The notes under the pieces: model-generated
The model's database searches: none
What the model was told of the DNA's origin: nothing
What the model saw: only the letters and a program-made list of their open reading frames with translations
Shown here: piece after piece, positions 17,137 through 26,922 of the stretch
Numbering within the stretch: the first letter of the stretch is position 1
Layout: every line of letters begins with the position of its first letter
Translations under genes and position numbers: made by a program
Assembly (NCBI GenBank): GCA_002243285.1
Contig: CP022585.1
Coordinates: forward strand, 2,902,641-2,966,640
Origin: Candidatus Fluviicola riflensis
GTDB taxonomy: Bacteria; Bacteroidota; Bacteroidia; Flavobacteriales_D; Crocinitomicaceae
Length of the DNA stretch: 64,000 nt
Direction of reading: 5' to 3'

Positions 17137-19005
17137 ATGTTGCGACCATTGCGTGATGTTCTTTTACTCATTTTATTCTGGATTATTTGCTTCGACGTTA
17201 ATCGGATTCTCTTTTCGATTACTTATTGGAGCAAATTTTCAAAAGTAGGATTTGGTGAATGGTTGCTTTCTTTCGTCTATTCGTTCCGCTTAGATCTGGC
17301 TACAGCATGCGCGTTGACTGCTCTTCCGTTTATAGTGCGTCTGGTGGCACATTACAGTAATTGGAAATGGACACACCGCATTTTCAGAATATTGCTCACA
17401 ACTCTTTTAGTGATCGTAGTTTGTGTGCAGGCCGGTGAAATCATTGTTTATGGTGAATGGAACCATAAGCTTTCATCGCGTGTTTTCGTGCACCTTTCTC
17501 ATCCGGATGAAGTTGTAAGAACAGCCAGCTATGGTATGACTTTTTGGTTTTTCTTTTATGCCATTATTGAGTTTATCGTTGGTTGGTGGCTGGCTAAAAA
17601 ATTCTTTAAGCCACTAACAGTTCCCACATATCAATTCAACTGGAAAGCATTACTCCTTTTTCCGCTGCAGTTAACCATCGGGCTTGTTTCATTGTTTTTA
17701 TTATTACGCGGTGGCTGGCAACAAATTCCCATCAACATTGCAGCAGCTATTTATACGGACAAACCAATCGCAAACGACCTCTCGATTAACTCGCTCTACT
17801 TTTTCGGGAAAAGCTACCTCTTATATAAAAGAAGTAACATTGATGAATTTTTACCGAATAAGGTAGATCATCAATTGGCCTCCAAAAAAGTAAAAGAGTG
17901 GTACAATTATCCCAAAGACCACGATCAGTATTTTCTTATAAAAAAGCGCCCGAACGTGGTGGTCATTGTGCTGGAAGGCTGGTCCGCAGAAGCAATCGGA
18001 AGTTTAGGTCCAACAAAAGGTGCAACTCCCAACTTTGACCGCATCGCTGAAAAGGGATTGTTGTTTACCAATATATACTCTGCCTCTACCACCTCTGAAA
18101 TTGGTAACTCCAGTATTTTTAGCGGTACTCCTGCGGTTCCTGAAGTTTCCATCTCTATGCAACCCGACAAAAGCCGTAAGCTAAATTCCATTAATGAAGA
18201 CCTGGAATTGTGGGGTTATCATACGAGCTACATTTTCAGCGGCGATTTGAAATATGGAAATATCAATGGTTATTTGATGGATCACGGTTTTGATGTGGTC
18301 AAAGATGAAAGTCAATTTCCATCCGATTTACCACGTGGTAAACTCAATTTTTATGATCGGGATTTGTACCGGTTTCTCATCAAAGAAATCAACTCACATA
18401 AAAAACCATTTCTTCAATGCGCCTTTACGGGAAGTACACATTCACCATACGATCAGCCAATAGCAAAAGGGAAACACTTTAGCGGCGAACAAGCTGACTT
18501 TATGAATTCAATGGTATATGCCGACGAATGTTTGGGTGAATTTATCCGCAAATGCAAAAAATACGATTGGTACAAAAACACCTTGTTTGTTTTTGTAGCC
18601 GATCACGGACATGCCACGCCCACATTAATTGATCCCGGTTCAGCCAAATTCTATCATATCCCGCTCTTGTTTTTCGGTGAACCGATTAAGGAAAGTTATC
18701 GTGGGAAACGTATGGATGTTGTGGGCTCTCAGGCAGACATTGCCGCTACACTTATCTACCAAATGAAAGGTGATCCTTCACGCTATCCATGGAGTAAAGA
18801 TTTGATGAATCCAAAAGTGCCTCAATTTGCTTTTTATTCCATCATCAGAGGTTACGGTTGGGTGACACCAAAAGGGAATTTCACATGGTCTTTTGATCAA
18901 AAAGCAATAACAGAAAATACATTTACACCCGAAGATTCAAAGCGCGAACTCAAAAATTGCAACTGGTTTCTTTCGGCCATTTACGAAGATTACAAACAAC
19001 TATAA
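17137..19005 (+). CDS. LtaS-like phosphoglycerol transferase family protein (copy 2)
   Basis: 622 residues, collinear with the preceding gene and very similar to it along its whole length, with most differences in the transmembrane region and the linker after it. The catalytic set is kept, including Thr319 in SASTTSEIGNSS and the VADHGH metal motif. It therefore looks like a functional duplicate rather than a decaying copy. The duplicated unit includes the 47 bases upstream of the start codon. rlmN begins three bases after the stop, so this promoter may also drive rlmN. Different acceptors, or conditional use of the two enzymes, would explain why both are kept; this is inference. Confidence 0.88.
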   Translation: MLRPLRDVLLLILFWIICFDVNRILFSITYWSKFSKVGFGEWLLSFVYSFRLDLATACALTALPFIVRLVAHYSNWKWTHRIFRILLTTLLVIVVCVQAGEIIVYGEWNHKLSSRVFVHLSHPDEVVRTASYGMTFWFFFYAIIEFIVGWWLAKKFFKPLTVPTYQFNWKALLLFPLQLTIGLVSLFLLLRGGWQQIPINIAAAIYTDKPIANDLSINSLYFFGKSYLLYKRSNIDEFLPNKVDHQLASKKVKEWYNYPKDHDQYFLIKKRPNVVVIVLEGWSAEAIGSLGPTKGATPNFDRIAEKGLLFTNIYSASTTSEIGNSSIFSGTPAVPEVSISMQPDKSRKLNSINEDLELWGYHTSYIFSGDLKYGNINGYLMDHGFDVVKDESQFPSDLPRGKLNFYDRDLYRFLIKEINSHKKPFLQCAFTGSTHSPYDQPIAKGKHFSGEQADFMNSMVYADECLGEFIRKCKKYDWYKNTLFVFVADHGHATPTLIDPGSAKFYHIPLLFFGEPIKESYRGKRMDVVGSQADIAATLIYQMKGDPSRYPWSKDLMNPKVPQFAFYSIIRGYGWVTPKGNFTWSFDQKAITENTFTPEDSKRELKNCNWFLSAIYEDYKQL

Positions 19006-19008
19006 TTC

Positions 19009-20085
19009 ATGGCTGCACAGCGCATAAACATTCGTCAGCTCAATTTAGAGGAACTCAAGGCACACATTGTTGGCTTGGGCGAACCCGCTTTCAGGGCCAA
19101 ACAAGTCTATGAATGGATTTGGAAGAAACAAGTTCATGATTTTGAGCAAATGGCCAATATCGGCAAGAGTTTACAGGAAAAACTAGCTGAATCTTACTTT
19201 TTTGACAGCCTTACAGTTGAAGATCAACAGGTCAGCATCGATAAAACCATTAAATGTGCATTTGGTGTTGACGGACAAGCCCAGGTAATTGAAGGTGTGT
19301 TGATTCCGACAACTTCGCGTATGACAGCTTGTATTTCGTCACAGGTTGGCTGTAGCCTTGCCTGTGAATTCTGTGCTACCGGAAGGCTAAAAATGATGCG
19401 GAATCTTACCGCAGGCGAAATTGTGGACCAGGTTGTTTACCTTAAAAATCTGGCAACCAACAATTACAACACCAATCTTTCCAACATCGTGTATATGGGA
19501 ATGGGTGAGCCATTGCTGAATTACAAAAATGTGGTTCGTAGTGCTGAAATACTCACTGATCCCAATGGATTGGCGATGTCGCCCAAACGGATTACAGTTT
19601 CCACGGCCGGAATTGCCAAAATGATCAAAAAACTAGGTGATGACGATGTGAAATTCAACCTCGCTTTATCGCTGCACGCCGCCAATGACAAAAAACGTAA
19701 CCAGATCATGGACATCAATGAATCCAACAACCTGGAAGCTCTTTCCGAAGCATTGGTTTATTTCCATGAAAAAACAGGATCGCGCGTTACGTTTGAATAC
19801 ATCATTTTCAAGGATTTCAACGACCAGCTCGAAGATGCGCGCGAATTGGCCGATTTTGCCAAAGCAGTTCCTTGTAAAATCAATATTATTGAGTACAACC
19901 CGATTGACGATGGCAAGCTCCAGCAAGCCGACCGTGCGAAAGTAGATGCTTTTGCCGCTTTCCTGGAAGAAAAATGCAACCTGATCGTGAATGTGCGTCG
20001 TAGCCGCGGAAAAGATATCGATGCTGCCTGCGGACAATTGGCCAATAAAAATAAGATGATAGATAAGCGGGTTTTGAAGGGATAA
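19009..20085 (+). CDS. rlmN: 23S rRNA (adenine2503-C2)/tRNA methyltransferase RlmN
   Basis: 358 residues, full length for the family. The radical SAM cluster ligands are Cys115, Cys119 and Cys122 in GCSLACEFCATG. The GMGEPLLN motif follows, and the catalytic Cys341 lies in AACGQLA near the C terminus; the resolving Cys is also expected in this family. RlmN methylates C2 of A2503 in 23S rRNA and A37 in some tRNAs using two SAM molecules. It begins three bases after the second LtaS-like gene and is probably co-transcribed with it. The two functions are otherwise unrelated. After it lies a 605-base gene-free region. Confidence 0.97.
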   Translation: MAAQRINIRQLNLEELKAHIVGLGEPAFRAKQVYEWIWKKQVHDFEQMANIGKSLQEKLAESYFFDSLTVEDQQVSIDKTIKCAFGVDGQAQVIEGVLIPTTSRMTACISSQVGCSLACEFCATGRLKMMRNLTAGEIVDQVVYLKNLATNNYNTNLSNIVYMGMGEPLLNYKNVVRSAEILTDPNGLAMSPKRITVSTAGIAKMIKKLGDDDVKFNLALSLHAANDKKRNQIMDINESNNLEALSEALVYFHEKTGSRVTFEYIIFKDFNDQLEDARELADFAKAVPCKINIIEYNPIDDGKLQQADRAKVDAFAAFLEEKCNLIVNVRRSRGKDIDAACGQLANKNKMIDKRVLKG

Positions 20086-20690
20086 TACTTCGTTTAAGTT
20101 GGCCTGTGGAACCTTTAAAATTGAGTCAAAAACATGAAAACAGCCCTAAAACCATCATTTTAAACAAAAAAACCTTCATTACATAAAAAAATAAACACTT
20201 TTTAAATCACTGTTTACCAATTGTTTAACAGTTAAAATGACTTTAATCACCTTTTTTTCTATAAGAATCATTTTTTTATAAGTTTAATTTTTGTTAAATT
20301 GTATTAAATAACACTTTACACTATGACTGAAAAAACAACTCTACACCATTTCCTGGCTATCACTTAAAAAATTCAACTGCGAAAATCGGTTTGGTTTTCT
20401 TCCAAGTGAAACCATAATTCTTTGACGGATAGTTTCCGTGCCAATATTCTCATGCGTTTAAACTTACCATTTTTAAAACGTTATTAAGGATAATTACGCA
20501 CAAAAACCGCTACTATTCGGGCTCCCTGTCGGACGATCAAAGACTTCTATAATATGCTGTTAACCAGGCATGAGTGGATATCTATGTCTTTGAAAATTCG
20601 TTTAAATCTGAAACTCCGGTGCCACGACCGGAATGTGATGACCTTCATTGGTCTTAAATACCTCCACACACGCTATGAAATTCTCACCAC
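20086..20690. other. Gene-free leader region with two small hairpins
   Basis: 605 bases with no credible reading frame. The first ~260 bases are very AT-rich. Close to the adhesin start are two adjacent hairpins: TCCGGT/ACCGGA at 20635-20652 and GACC/GGTC at 20660-20673, ending 17 bases before the ATG at 20691. They could belong to a long 5' leader of the adhesin gene. I do not recognise a riboswitch class, and no exact TANNTTTG stands out. Confidence 0.4.
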
Positions 20691-23600
20691 ATGAAACAAT
20701 TATGTACCCTTTTTTGTGCATTGCTTTTTGGCAGCGCACTATTAGCTCAGGTCGACGTCGGAGCAACGTCGATTGTAAACCCCACCTCGCCCATCTGCGG
20801 CAACTCTAATCAACCGATTGACGTTGTCATTTTCAATTACTCCCCATCAACTATCAATTTTGCTGTCAACAATGTTACCGTGAACGTAAGTATCACCGGT
20901 GCCAGTATTCAAACGTTTAATTCACCTGTCATCAGCAGCGGTTCGCTGGCTTCGGGAGCATCTATGGTGGTCAACGTAACCCCAAGCTGCAATCTCAGCG
21001 CTATCGGTACGCATACATTCAATGCTACTACCGTAAATTTCAGCGATGTAAATGCATCCAACAATGCAATGCCGCCAGCAGACGTGATCGTTACTTCGCA
21101 GCCCACAACGGCAATCGCAGGAGGTGATCAATCGTTTTGTGTGCCTAATGGTAATTTATCCGGAAACACGCCGTTGATCGGAATCGGAACCTGGACACTT
21201 ATTTCAGGATCGGGTGTTCCATCAAGCCCCAACTCCCCCACTTCAGCGATCACAGGATTGGGAGCGGGACCAAATACCTTTCGCTGGACAATCTCCAATT
21301 CACCTTGTCCCGATTCATTCGATGACGTAGTCATTACCGGAGAAGCCCCACCGACAATTGTTTTGACTTCCGCACCCGGAACCAACGCACAAACACTTTG
21401 TGCCAATAATTCCATCACCCCGATCACGTATACTATTGGCGGAAGCGCCACAGGAGCGTTCGCAAGTGGTTTACCCGGAGGTGTCAGCGGAGTTTATTCT
21501 GCTGGTACGTTTACCATCAGTGGCACACCAACTGTTGCAGGAACTTATAATTATACAATAACCACAACAGGCGGCTTGTGCGCTCCGACAGTTCAACCCG
21601 GTTCAATTACAGTAAACCCCGATGCAACAATTGCATTAACTTCTGGAGCCGGAACGGACAATCAAACTATTTGTATCAACAATAGCATCACACCAATTAC
21701 CTATGCAATAGGTGGCGGTGGAACGGGTGCCACTGTCAGTGGATTACCTGCAGGATTGAGCGGAACTTATCTTGCAGGAAACTTTACCATCAGTGGCACA
21801 CCTACCGTTGCCGGCACCTTTAATTATACTGTCACTACCACCGGTTTGTGTTCACAACAAGTCGCTACAGGCTCCATTACAGTAACACCTGACGCTGTTA
21901 TCACACTTTCAAGTGGATCTCTCAATCAAACAATATGTCAAAACACTCCGTTAGGATCCTTACTATTCGCAATTAGTGGTGGAGGAACCGGAGCGATTGT
22001 TTCCGGTTTACCGGCGGGTATTACCGGAACTTTCGCTGCGGGGAGTTTTACGATCAGCGGTTCGCCGACTGTTTCGGGCACATTCAATTATACGGTGACA
22101 ACAACAGGGCCTTGTTTACAAAGTAGTCTCAACGGGACTATTATTGTAAATCCTGACGCAACAATCGCATTGACTTCCGTTGCGGGAACCGATTCTCAGG
22201 TAATTTGTGTAAACAATCCGATTACAACGATTACCTACTCGGTAGGCGGTGGCGGAACCGGTGCAACCGTATCAGGTTTACCTGCTGGGATCAGTGGCAT
22301 TTATTCGGCCGGAACTGTTACAATCAGCGGTACACCGACCGTTTCAGGAACATTCAATTATACGGTCACAACTACCGGAACCTGCAACCAAGTGAACGCA
22401 TCAGGAAATATTACTGTGCAGGCAAATGCCACTTTAACACTCATGAGCGGCAACCAAAATCAAACACTTTGTGAAAACACCTTTATTTCGAACATCGTTT
22501 ACAACGTTGGCGGTGGAGCTACCGGAGCTTCGGCTTCAGGATTGCCTTCAGGTGTTACGGGAACATTTTCGGCGGGTGTTTTTACCATTAGCGGACCTGC
22601 ATTCCTTTCAGGAGTTTACAATTTCACGGTAACAACTACCGGCGCTTGTATCCAAACTTCGGCAAACGGCACACTTACCGTTGATCCGGATGCCACATTG
22701 AATTTGAGTTCTGCACCTGCAACTACCACACAAACAGTTTGTGTAAACACTGCAATCACCACAATCAGCTATACAGTTGGCGGTGGAGGAACCGGTGCAA
22801 CAATCAGCGGATTACCTGCTGGTGTTTCAGGAGCTTATGCAGCCGGAACGGTTACCATTAACGGAACTCCAACTGTCACCGGAACATTCAACTACATGGT
22901 TGCAACTACAGGAACATGTTTGCAAGACACGGCTTACGGAACGATAACAGTTACGCCAGACGCAACTATCGTGCTTACTTCTGCAGTTGGAACCGACGCA
23001 CAAAATGTATGTGAAAATACAGCTATCGCCAACATTGATTACCTAATCGGTGGTGGTGGAACAGGTGCAACTTTCTCAGGGTTACCAGCTGGAGTGAGTG
23101 GTTCATTCAGTGGTGGAGTTGCCACAATCAGCGGAACACCAACACTTGCGGGAGTTTATTCCTATACAGTGAATACCACAGGAAGCTGTATTCAAACAAT
23201 AGCAAGCGGAAGTATTACAGTTACTGTTGGAGCAGACGTCTTGCTTACTTCAGGTGCAGGCACGGATAGTCAATCTGTTTGTGTTCAAACACCCATTTAT
23301 ACCATTACGTATGTTATCGGAGGATCAGCTTCTGGAGTAACAGTTACGGGTTTACCTTCGGGAGTTACCAGTTCATTTTCAGGAGGAATTCTAACCATTT
23401 CCGGAAGTCCCGACTCAGTAGGTGTTTACAGCTACACGGTTACCACAACCGGCGGTAGTTGTCCTTCTGTGAGTGTTGGCGGATCTATCCAGGCAACTAT
23501 TCAAACAATTGTGCTGACTTCATCTCCATTTACCAATGATCAAATTATCTGTGAAAGCGACTCGATTGTAAGCATTACTTACAATCTTGGCGGTTCAGCC

Positions 23601-25100
23601 ACCGGTGCCATAGTTAGCGGTTTACCTGCGGGAGTCACAGGCAATTACAACAACGGTGTCTTCACCATCAGTGGACTTCCAACAGAAACCGGGACCTTTT
23701 TCTACACTGTTACATCAACCGGATTTTGTACGGATGCCAGTTTGATCGGAAGTATTCAGATCAATCCGTTTATTCTTGGTAATTCAGCCGGAACAAGCAC
23801 TACAATTTGCGAAAATAGCACATCGATGCTGATTGGTGGCACTTTGTCGGGCGGAAATGGAAACTATACTTACCTGTGGGAATGCAGTACTGTTTCAGGC
23901 AGCTTGTTTTCGCCATCGAGCGGTATTAATTCTGCATCAGATCATGCCATTGATCCCGCTACCTTCATGCAAAATCCATTGTATTTCCGCAGAGTGGTCA
24001 CTTCAGGTGGCTGCGTCGATACATCGGCAGAAGTGATTATCACCATTGATTCGTTGCCTATCGCAAGTATCGGCGGACCGGCAACTATCTGTGCAGGTGA
24101 TTCTCTTTTGGTAACCGGCGTTGGATATACAAATGGGATTCAGAGCTGGTACCACAATGGTGCCGGAACTTTATGGGGCACAGCAGGTGTAACTCCAATT
24201 TACGAATCCGCATTGGCCGATGAAGGAAATACGGTTACGTTGACAGTGATCGTTAGCAGCAACAACGCTTGCGCTCCGTATGCGGACAGTTCACAAATGG
24301 AAATCACGGTAAATCCGTTACCAATGGCGAGTGCGGGCGGAAGTTCAACCGTTTGTCCGAATGGTGATGATGTAACCATCATGAGTGCTCAGGCATCCAA
24401 CGGAAGTATCAACTGGACGCACGATGGAAATGGCATCTTGCTAGACAGCAACACGTTGTTCCCTACTTACTCTGCTTCTGTAGCGGATGCGGGAGACACC
24501 GTTATGCTTCAATTGATCGTGAGCAGTTCATATGCATGCCCTACACCGCAAGCAGACACGGCCTGGTACAGCGTCATCGTAAATGCTATCGGCAATACAT
24601 TTGTTGAAGCAGGGAACAACGAAACAATCGGAATCGGGAACAGTGTTGATCTTTCTGCTACCGGACCGGCAATTATTGATTGGAACTGGTTCCCTTCAAC
24701 GGGACTTTCCGATCCGACGATTCCCGACCCGACAGCCGATCCGGTTGTAACCACAACATATATACTCACAGGAACAGATGTGAACGGATGTATGGCTATC
24801 GATTCACTAACAGTGATGGTAGAATCTGACATGAACCTGTTGATTGCCAATACCGTGACGCCAAACGGTGATCAGAAAAACGATACATGGATTGTCGACA
24901 ACGTTGAATTCTATCCGAATACGGAAGTCACCATCATCAACCGGGAAGGCAAAATAGTTTATGAATCAGATTCATACGACAATTCCTGGGGCGGAACCTA
25001 TGAGGGGAAATTACTTCCCGATGCGACTTATTACTACATGTTGAAGTTCGCCGATTCCGACAAAGTCTATAAAGGTGCCGTGACTGTTTTGCACCATTAA
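20691..25100 (+). CDS. Giant repeat adhesin-like protein with T9SS type B sorting domain
   Basis: 1469 residues: signal peptide (about 1-19), an N-terminal CARDB-like domain (about 20-145), one further Ig-like domain, nine repeats of about 85-95 residues (about 221-1025), three more Ig/PKD-like domains with paired Cys, and a C-terminal CHU_C (type B) domain (about 1385-1469, with ANTVTPNGDQKNDTW). Each repeat follows the pattern LTS-(T/N)xQ-xC-N-x(I)-Y-x-GG-TGA-SGLP-GV-G-F-ISGTP-GTFNYTVTTTG. This is the build of SprB-like filamentous surface proteins used in gliding or adhesion. Its neighbour 22 bases downstream is a PorP/SprF-like protein, the expected dedicated export partner. The ligand is unknown. 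Confidence 0.92.
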   Translation: MKQLCTLFCALLFGSALLAQVDVGATSIVNPTSPICGNSNQPIDVVIFNYSPSTINFAVNNVTVNVSITGASIQTFNSPVISSGSLASGASMVVNVTPSCNLSAIGTHTFNATTVNFSDVNASNNAMPPADVIVTSQPTTAIAGGDQSFCVPNGNLSGNTPLIGIGTWTLISGSGVPSSPNSPTSAITGLGAGPNTFRWTISNSPCPDSFDDVVITGEAPPTIVLTSAPGTNAQTLCANNSITPITYTIGGSATGAFASGLPGGVSGVYSAGTFTISGTPTVAGTYNYTITTTGGLCAPTVQPGSITVNPDATIALTSGAGTDNQTICINNSITPITYAIGGGGTGATVSGLPAGLSGTYLAGNFTISGTPTVAGTFNYTVTTTGLCSQQVATGSITVTPDAVITLSSGSLNQTICQNTPLGSLLFAISGGGTGAIVSGLPAGITGTFAAGSFTISGSPTVSGTFNYTVTTTGPCLQSSLNGTIIVNPDATIALTSVAGTDSQVICVNNPITTITYSVGGGGTGATVSGLPAGISGIYSAGTVTISGTPTVSGTFNYTVTTTGTCNQVNASGNITVQANATLTLMSGNQNQTLCENTFISNIVYNVGGGATGASASGLPSGVTGTFSAGVFTISGPAFLSGVYNFTVTTTGACIQTSANGTLTVDPDATLNLSSAPATTTQTVCVNTAITTISYTVGGGGTGATISGLPAGVSGAYAAGTVTINGTPTVTGTFNYMVATTGTCLQDTAYGTITVTPDATIVLTSAVGTDAQNVCENTAIANIDYLIGGGGTGATFSGLPAGVSGSFSGGVATISGTPTLAGVYSYTVNTTGSCIQTIASGSITVTVGADVLLTSGAGTDSQSVCVQTPIYTITYVIGGSASGVTVTGLPSGVTSSFSGGILTISGSPDSVGVYSYTVTTTGGSCPSVSVGGSIQATIQTIVLTSSPFTNDQIICESDSIVSITYNLGGSATGAIVSGLPAGVTGNYNNGVFTISGLPTETGTFFYTVTSTGFCTDASLIGSIQINPFILGNSAGTSTTICENSTSMLIGGTLSGGNGNYTYLWECSTVSGSLFSPSSGINSASDHAIDPATFMQNPLYFRRVVTSGGCVDTSAEVIITIDSLPIASIGGPATICAGDSLLVTGVGYTNGIQSWYHNGAGTLWGTAGVTPIYESALADEGNTVTLTVIVSSNNACAPYADSSQMEITVNPLPMASAGGSSTVCPNGDDVTIMSAQASNGSINWTHDGNGILLDSNTLFPTYSASVADAGDTVMLQLIVSSSYACPTPQADTAWYSVIVNAIGNTFVEAGNNETIGIGNSVDLSATGPAIIDWNWFPSTGLSDPTIPDPTADPVVTTTYILTGTDVNGCMAIDSLTVMVESDMNLLIANTVTPNGDQKNDTWIVDNVEFYPNTEVTIINREGKIVYESDSYDNSWGGTYEGKLLPDATYYYMLKFADSDKVYKGAVTVLHH
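21351..23770 (+). repeat. Nine tandem ~270-bp coding repeats in the adhesin
   Basis: Nine consecutive copies, each of about 260-280 bases, encode the Ig-like repeats of the adhesin. The most conserved DNA lies over the GGTGGCGGAACCGGTGC-type stretch and the ACCATCAGTGGCACACC-type stretch. Copies differ by many substitutions and small length changes, so the array looks old, but it could still recombine and change copy number. Confidence 0.85.
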
Positions 25101-25122
25101 TAACCATCTTAAAAACACGATT

Positions 25123-26568
25123 ATGAAAGTGAAAATCTTTTCAATCATACTTGGTTTCACCCTTTTTACCACAAAGGTTGCAGCGCAACAATTGCCGCTC
25201 GGAAGCCATTACTTCATGAATCCGTTTGTGTTAAACCCTGCTTACACCGGCTCGGGTGAAGATGTGAACGTATTCCTTACTCACCGTTCCCAATTTTCGG
25301 GAATTGCGGGTTCTCCTCAAACAACATCCCTTACTATTGATGGCCCGATTAGCGTAAAAGGTGTTGGCTTAGGATTAAACGCTTACTCGGATGTTACCAG
25401 CATTCTGAGCAGAAACGGCGTTTCGGGAAATTATTCCTATTCCTTGAATTTGTGGAGTGGCCACTCGCTGACTTTCGGTTTGGCAGCCGGCGTTGTTGAT
25501 CACACCATTAACTACGATCAGGCAATTGTGCGCGATATAGACGATCCATCGTTGTTTCAGCAGAAAATGCACCGCACGGTATTTACCGCCGATCTAGGTT
25601 TGTTGTATGAATGGAAACGGCTCCAGGTTGGTTTTGCGGTTCCGCAATTACTTGGAAACAAAGCCCGGTTCAAAAATAATGATGGCACGACAAATTACTT
25701 TGATATGCAGCGCCATTTCGTTGGGTCGGCAAAATATGTGTTCGACGTAAGCACAAAACAAGGAATTACCCTCTATCCGATGGTAGTTGTACGTGGCGTT
25801 GCCGGAGCTCCTGTGCAATATGACATCACAGCGGTTGCCGATTGGAAAAGCTGGGGTTGGATCGCGTTGAGCTATCGCAGCAACTATGCAGTTGGTGCAA
25901 GTGTGGGTGTGCGGTACAAAAATCTCAGCATAGGCTATTCGCATGATTTCGGCGTTTCACAAGTGCGTTCTTATGCAGGAGCTACGCATGAGTTTTTGCT
26001 GAGTTACCAGTTTGGAAGTGATACACGAAAACGTTTGGACCAGCATGATCGCGAGTTGGAAGAACTGCGTCAGCGTACCGGTCAAAACGAAGCTGACATT
26101 GCGCGAATTGACAACGAAATGGATTCCCTCAAACTTTCTCAACAAGCACTTGAGGATAGTCTTGCATCTGTAAAATCGGCATTCAATGACAGCATTATGA
26201 TGTTGCGTAAAAAGATGGATGATCAGGCAAAACTACAATCATACCCTTCTGGTGGAGCTTTATCTTCCGGTAATCCAAAAGGAAATTACAGAACGTTCAG
26301 CAGTGCCGACTTTTTGGATGAAAACGGAATGCCGATGCCCACAGGTTATTATGTTGTGATCGGTTCTTTCAGTATCAAAGACAATGCGCTTTTGTTCCAG
26401 AAACAAATCGCGGCGCTCGAAGAAAGAGCTGCGTTAATTACTTTTCACAAATCCATCAGCATTTACAATGTATACATGCTTTACACCTTAGATTATCCGA
26501 CTGCGAATACCGAACGCAATCGTTGGAAAACAGATTATGAAAATGCCTGGGTATTGAGACTCGAATAA
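25123..26568 (+). CDS. PorP/SprF family T9SS protein with coiled coil and SPOR-like C terminus
   Basis: 481 residues: signal peptide (about 1-21), a PorP/SprF-type outer-membrane barrel (about 25-300, with the hallmark LPLGSHYFMNPFVLNPAYTG), a strongly charged coiled coil (about 304-370), a short linker and a C-terminal SPOR-like domain (about 400-481, YYVVIGSFSIKDNALLFQKQ to AWVLRL). PorP/SprF proteins anchor or assist secretion of specific type B cargo, as SprF does for SprB. It is 22 bases behind the repeat adhesin, so the two form an export pair. The SPOR-like end suggests contact with peptidoglycan. A rho-independent terminator closes the unit. Confidence 0.9.
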   Translation: MKVKIFSIILGFTLFTTKVAAQQLPLGSHYFMNPFVLNPAYTGSGEDVNVFLTHRSQFSGIAGSPQTTSLTIDGPISVKGVGLGLNAYSDVTSILSRNGVSGNYSYSLNLWSGHSLTFGLAAGVVDHTINYDQAIVRDIDDPSLFQQKMHRTVFTADLGLLYEWKRLQVGFAVPQLLGNKARFKNNDGTTNYFDMQRHFVGSAKYVFDVSTKQGITLYPMVVVRGVAGAPVQYDITAVADWKSWGWIALSYRSNYAVGASVGVRYKNLSIGYSHDFGVSQVRSYAGATHEFLLSYQFGSDTRKRLDQHDRELEELRQRTGQNEADIARIDNEMDSLKLSQQALEDSLASVKSAFNDSIMMLRKKMDDQAKLQSYPSGGALSSGNPKGNYRTFSSADFLDENGMPMPTGYYVVIGSFSIKDNALLFQKQIAALEERAALITFHKSISIYNVYMLYTLDYPTANTERNRWKTDYENAWVLRLE

Positions 26569-26603
26569 TCCCCCTCAAACTAACACATAAATCCGATTAG
26601 ATG

Positions 26604-26642
26604 AAGGGCCGCTTGTATTTACCACTACAAGCGGCCTTTTTT
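26604..26642 (+). terminator. Rho-independent terminator after the adhesin/PorP unit
   Basis: An 11-bp GC-rich stem (GGCCGCTTGTA at 26607-26617 with TACAAGCGGCC at 26626-26636) has an 8-base loop and is followed by six T. It is placed 39 bases after the PorP/SprF stop. The rest of 26569-26922 holds no gene; the ispB-like promoter is at its end. Confidence 0.92.
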
Positions 26643-26907
26643 GTGTCTATTTACACAAATTAGGTATAAAGGATTCCCACGAATACAGCCGCAGTTGACT
26701 CGCCTAACGTACTCCCTCCAAACTACGAGAATTCCGTTTGTAAATTGTTACGTCATATCATACAGCATGTGAGTCAGTTAGGTGAGTAAAAAAATCGTGA
26801 ATTAGTGGAAAACAAAACATAAGCAGAAGGCGGATGCAAGATATTACCTAATTTTAGGTGACACGAAAACTTATTGTGTTTTCAAGCGCTTACCTTGGTA
26901 ATTGGAT

Positions 26908-26915
26908 TAATTTTG
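26908..26915 (+). promoter_or_regulatory. -7 element of the polyprenyl synthase gene
   Basis: TAATTTTG fits TANNTTTG and ends 7 bases before the ATG at 26923, so the transcript would have almost no leader. Confidence 0.55.
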
Positions 26916-26922
26916 TGCCATC

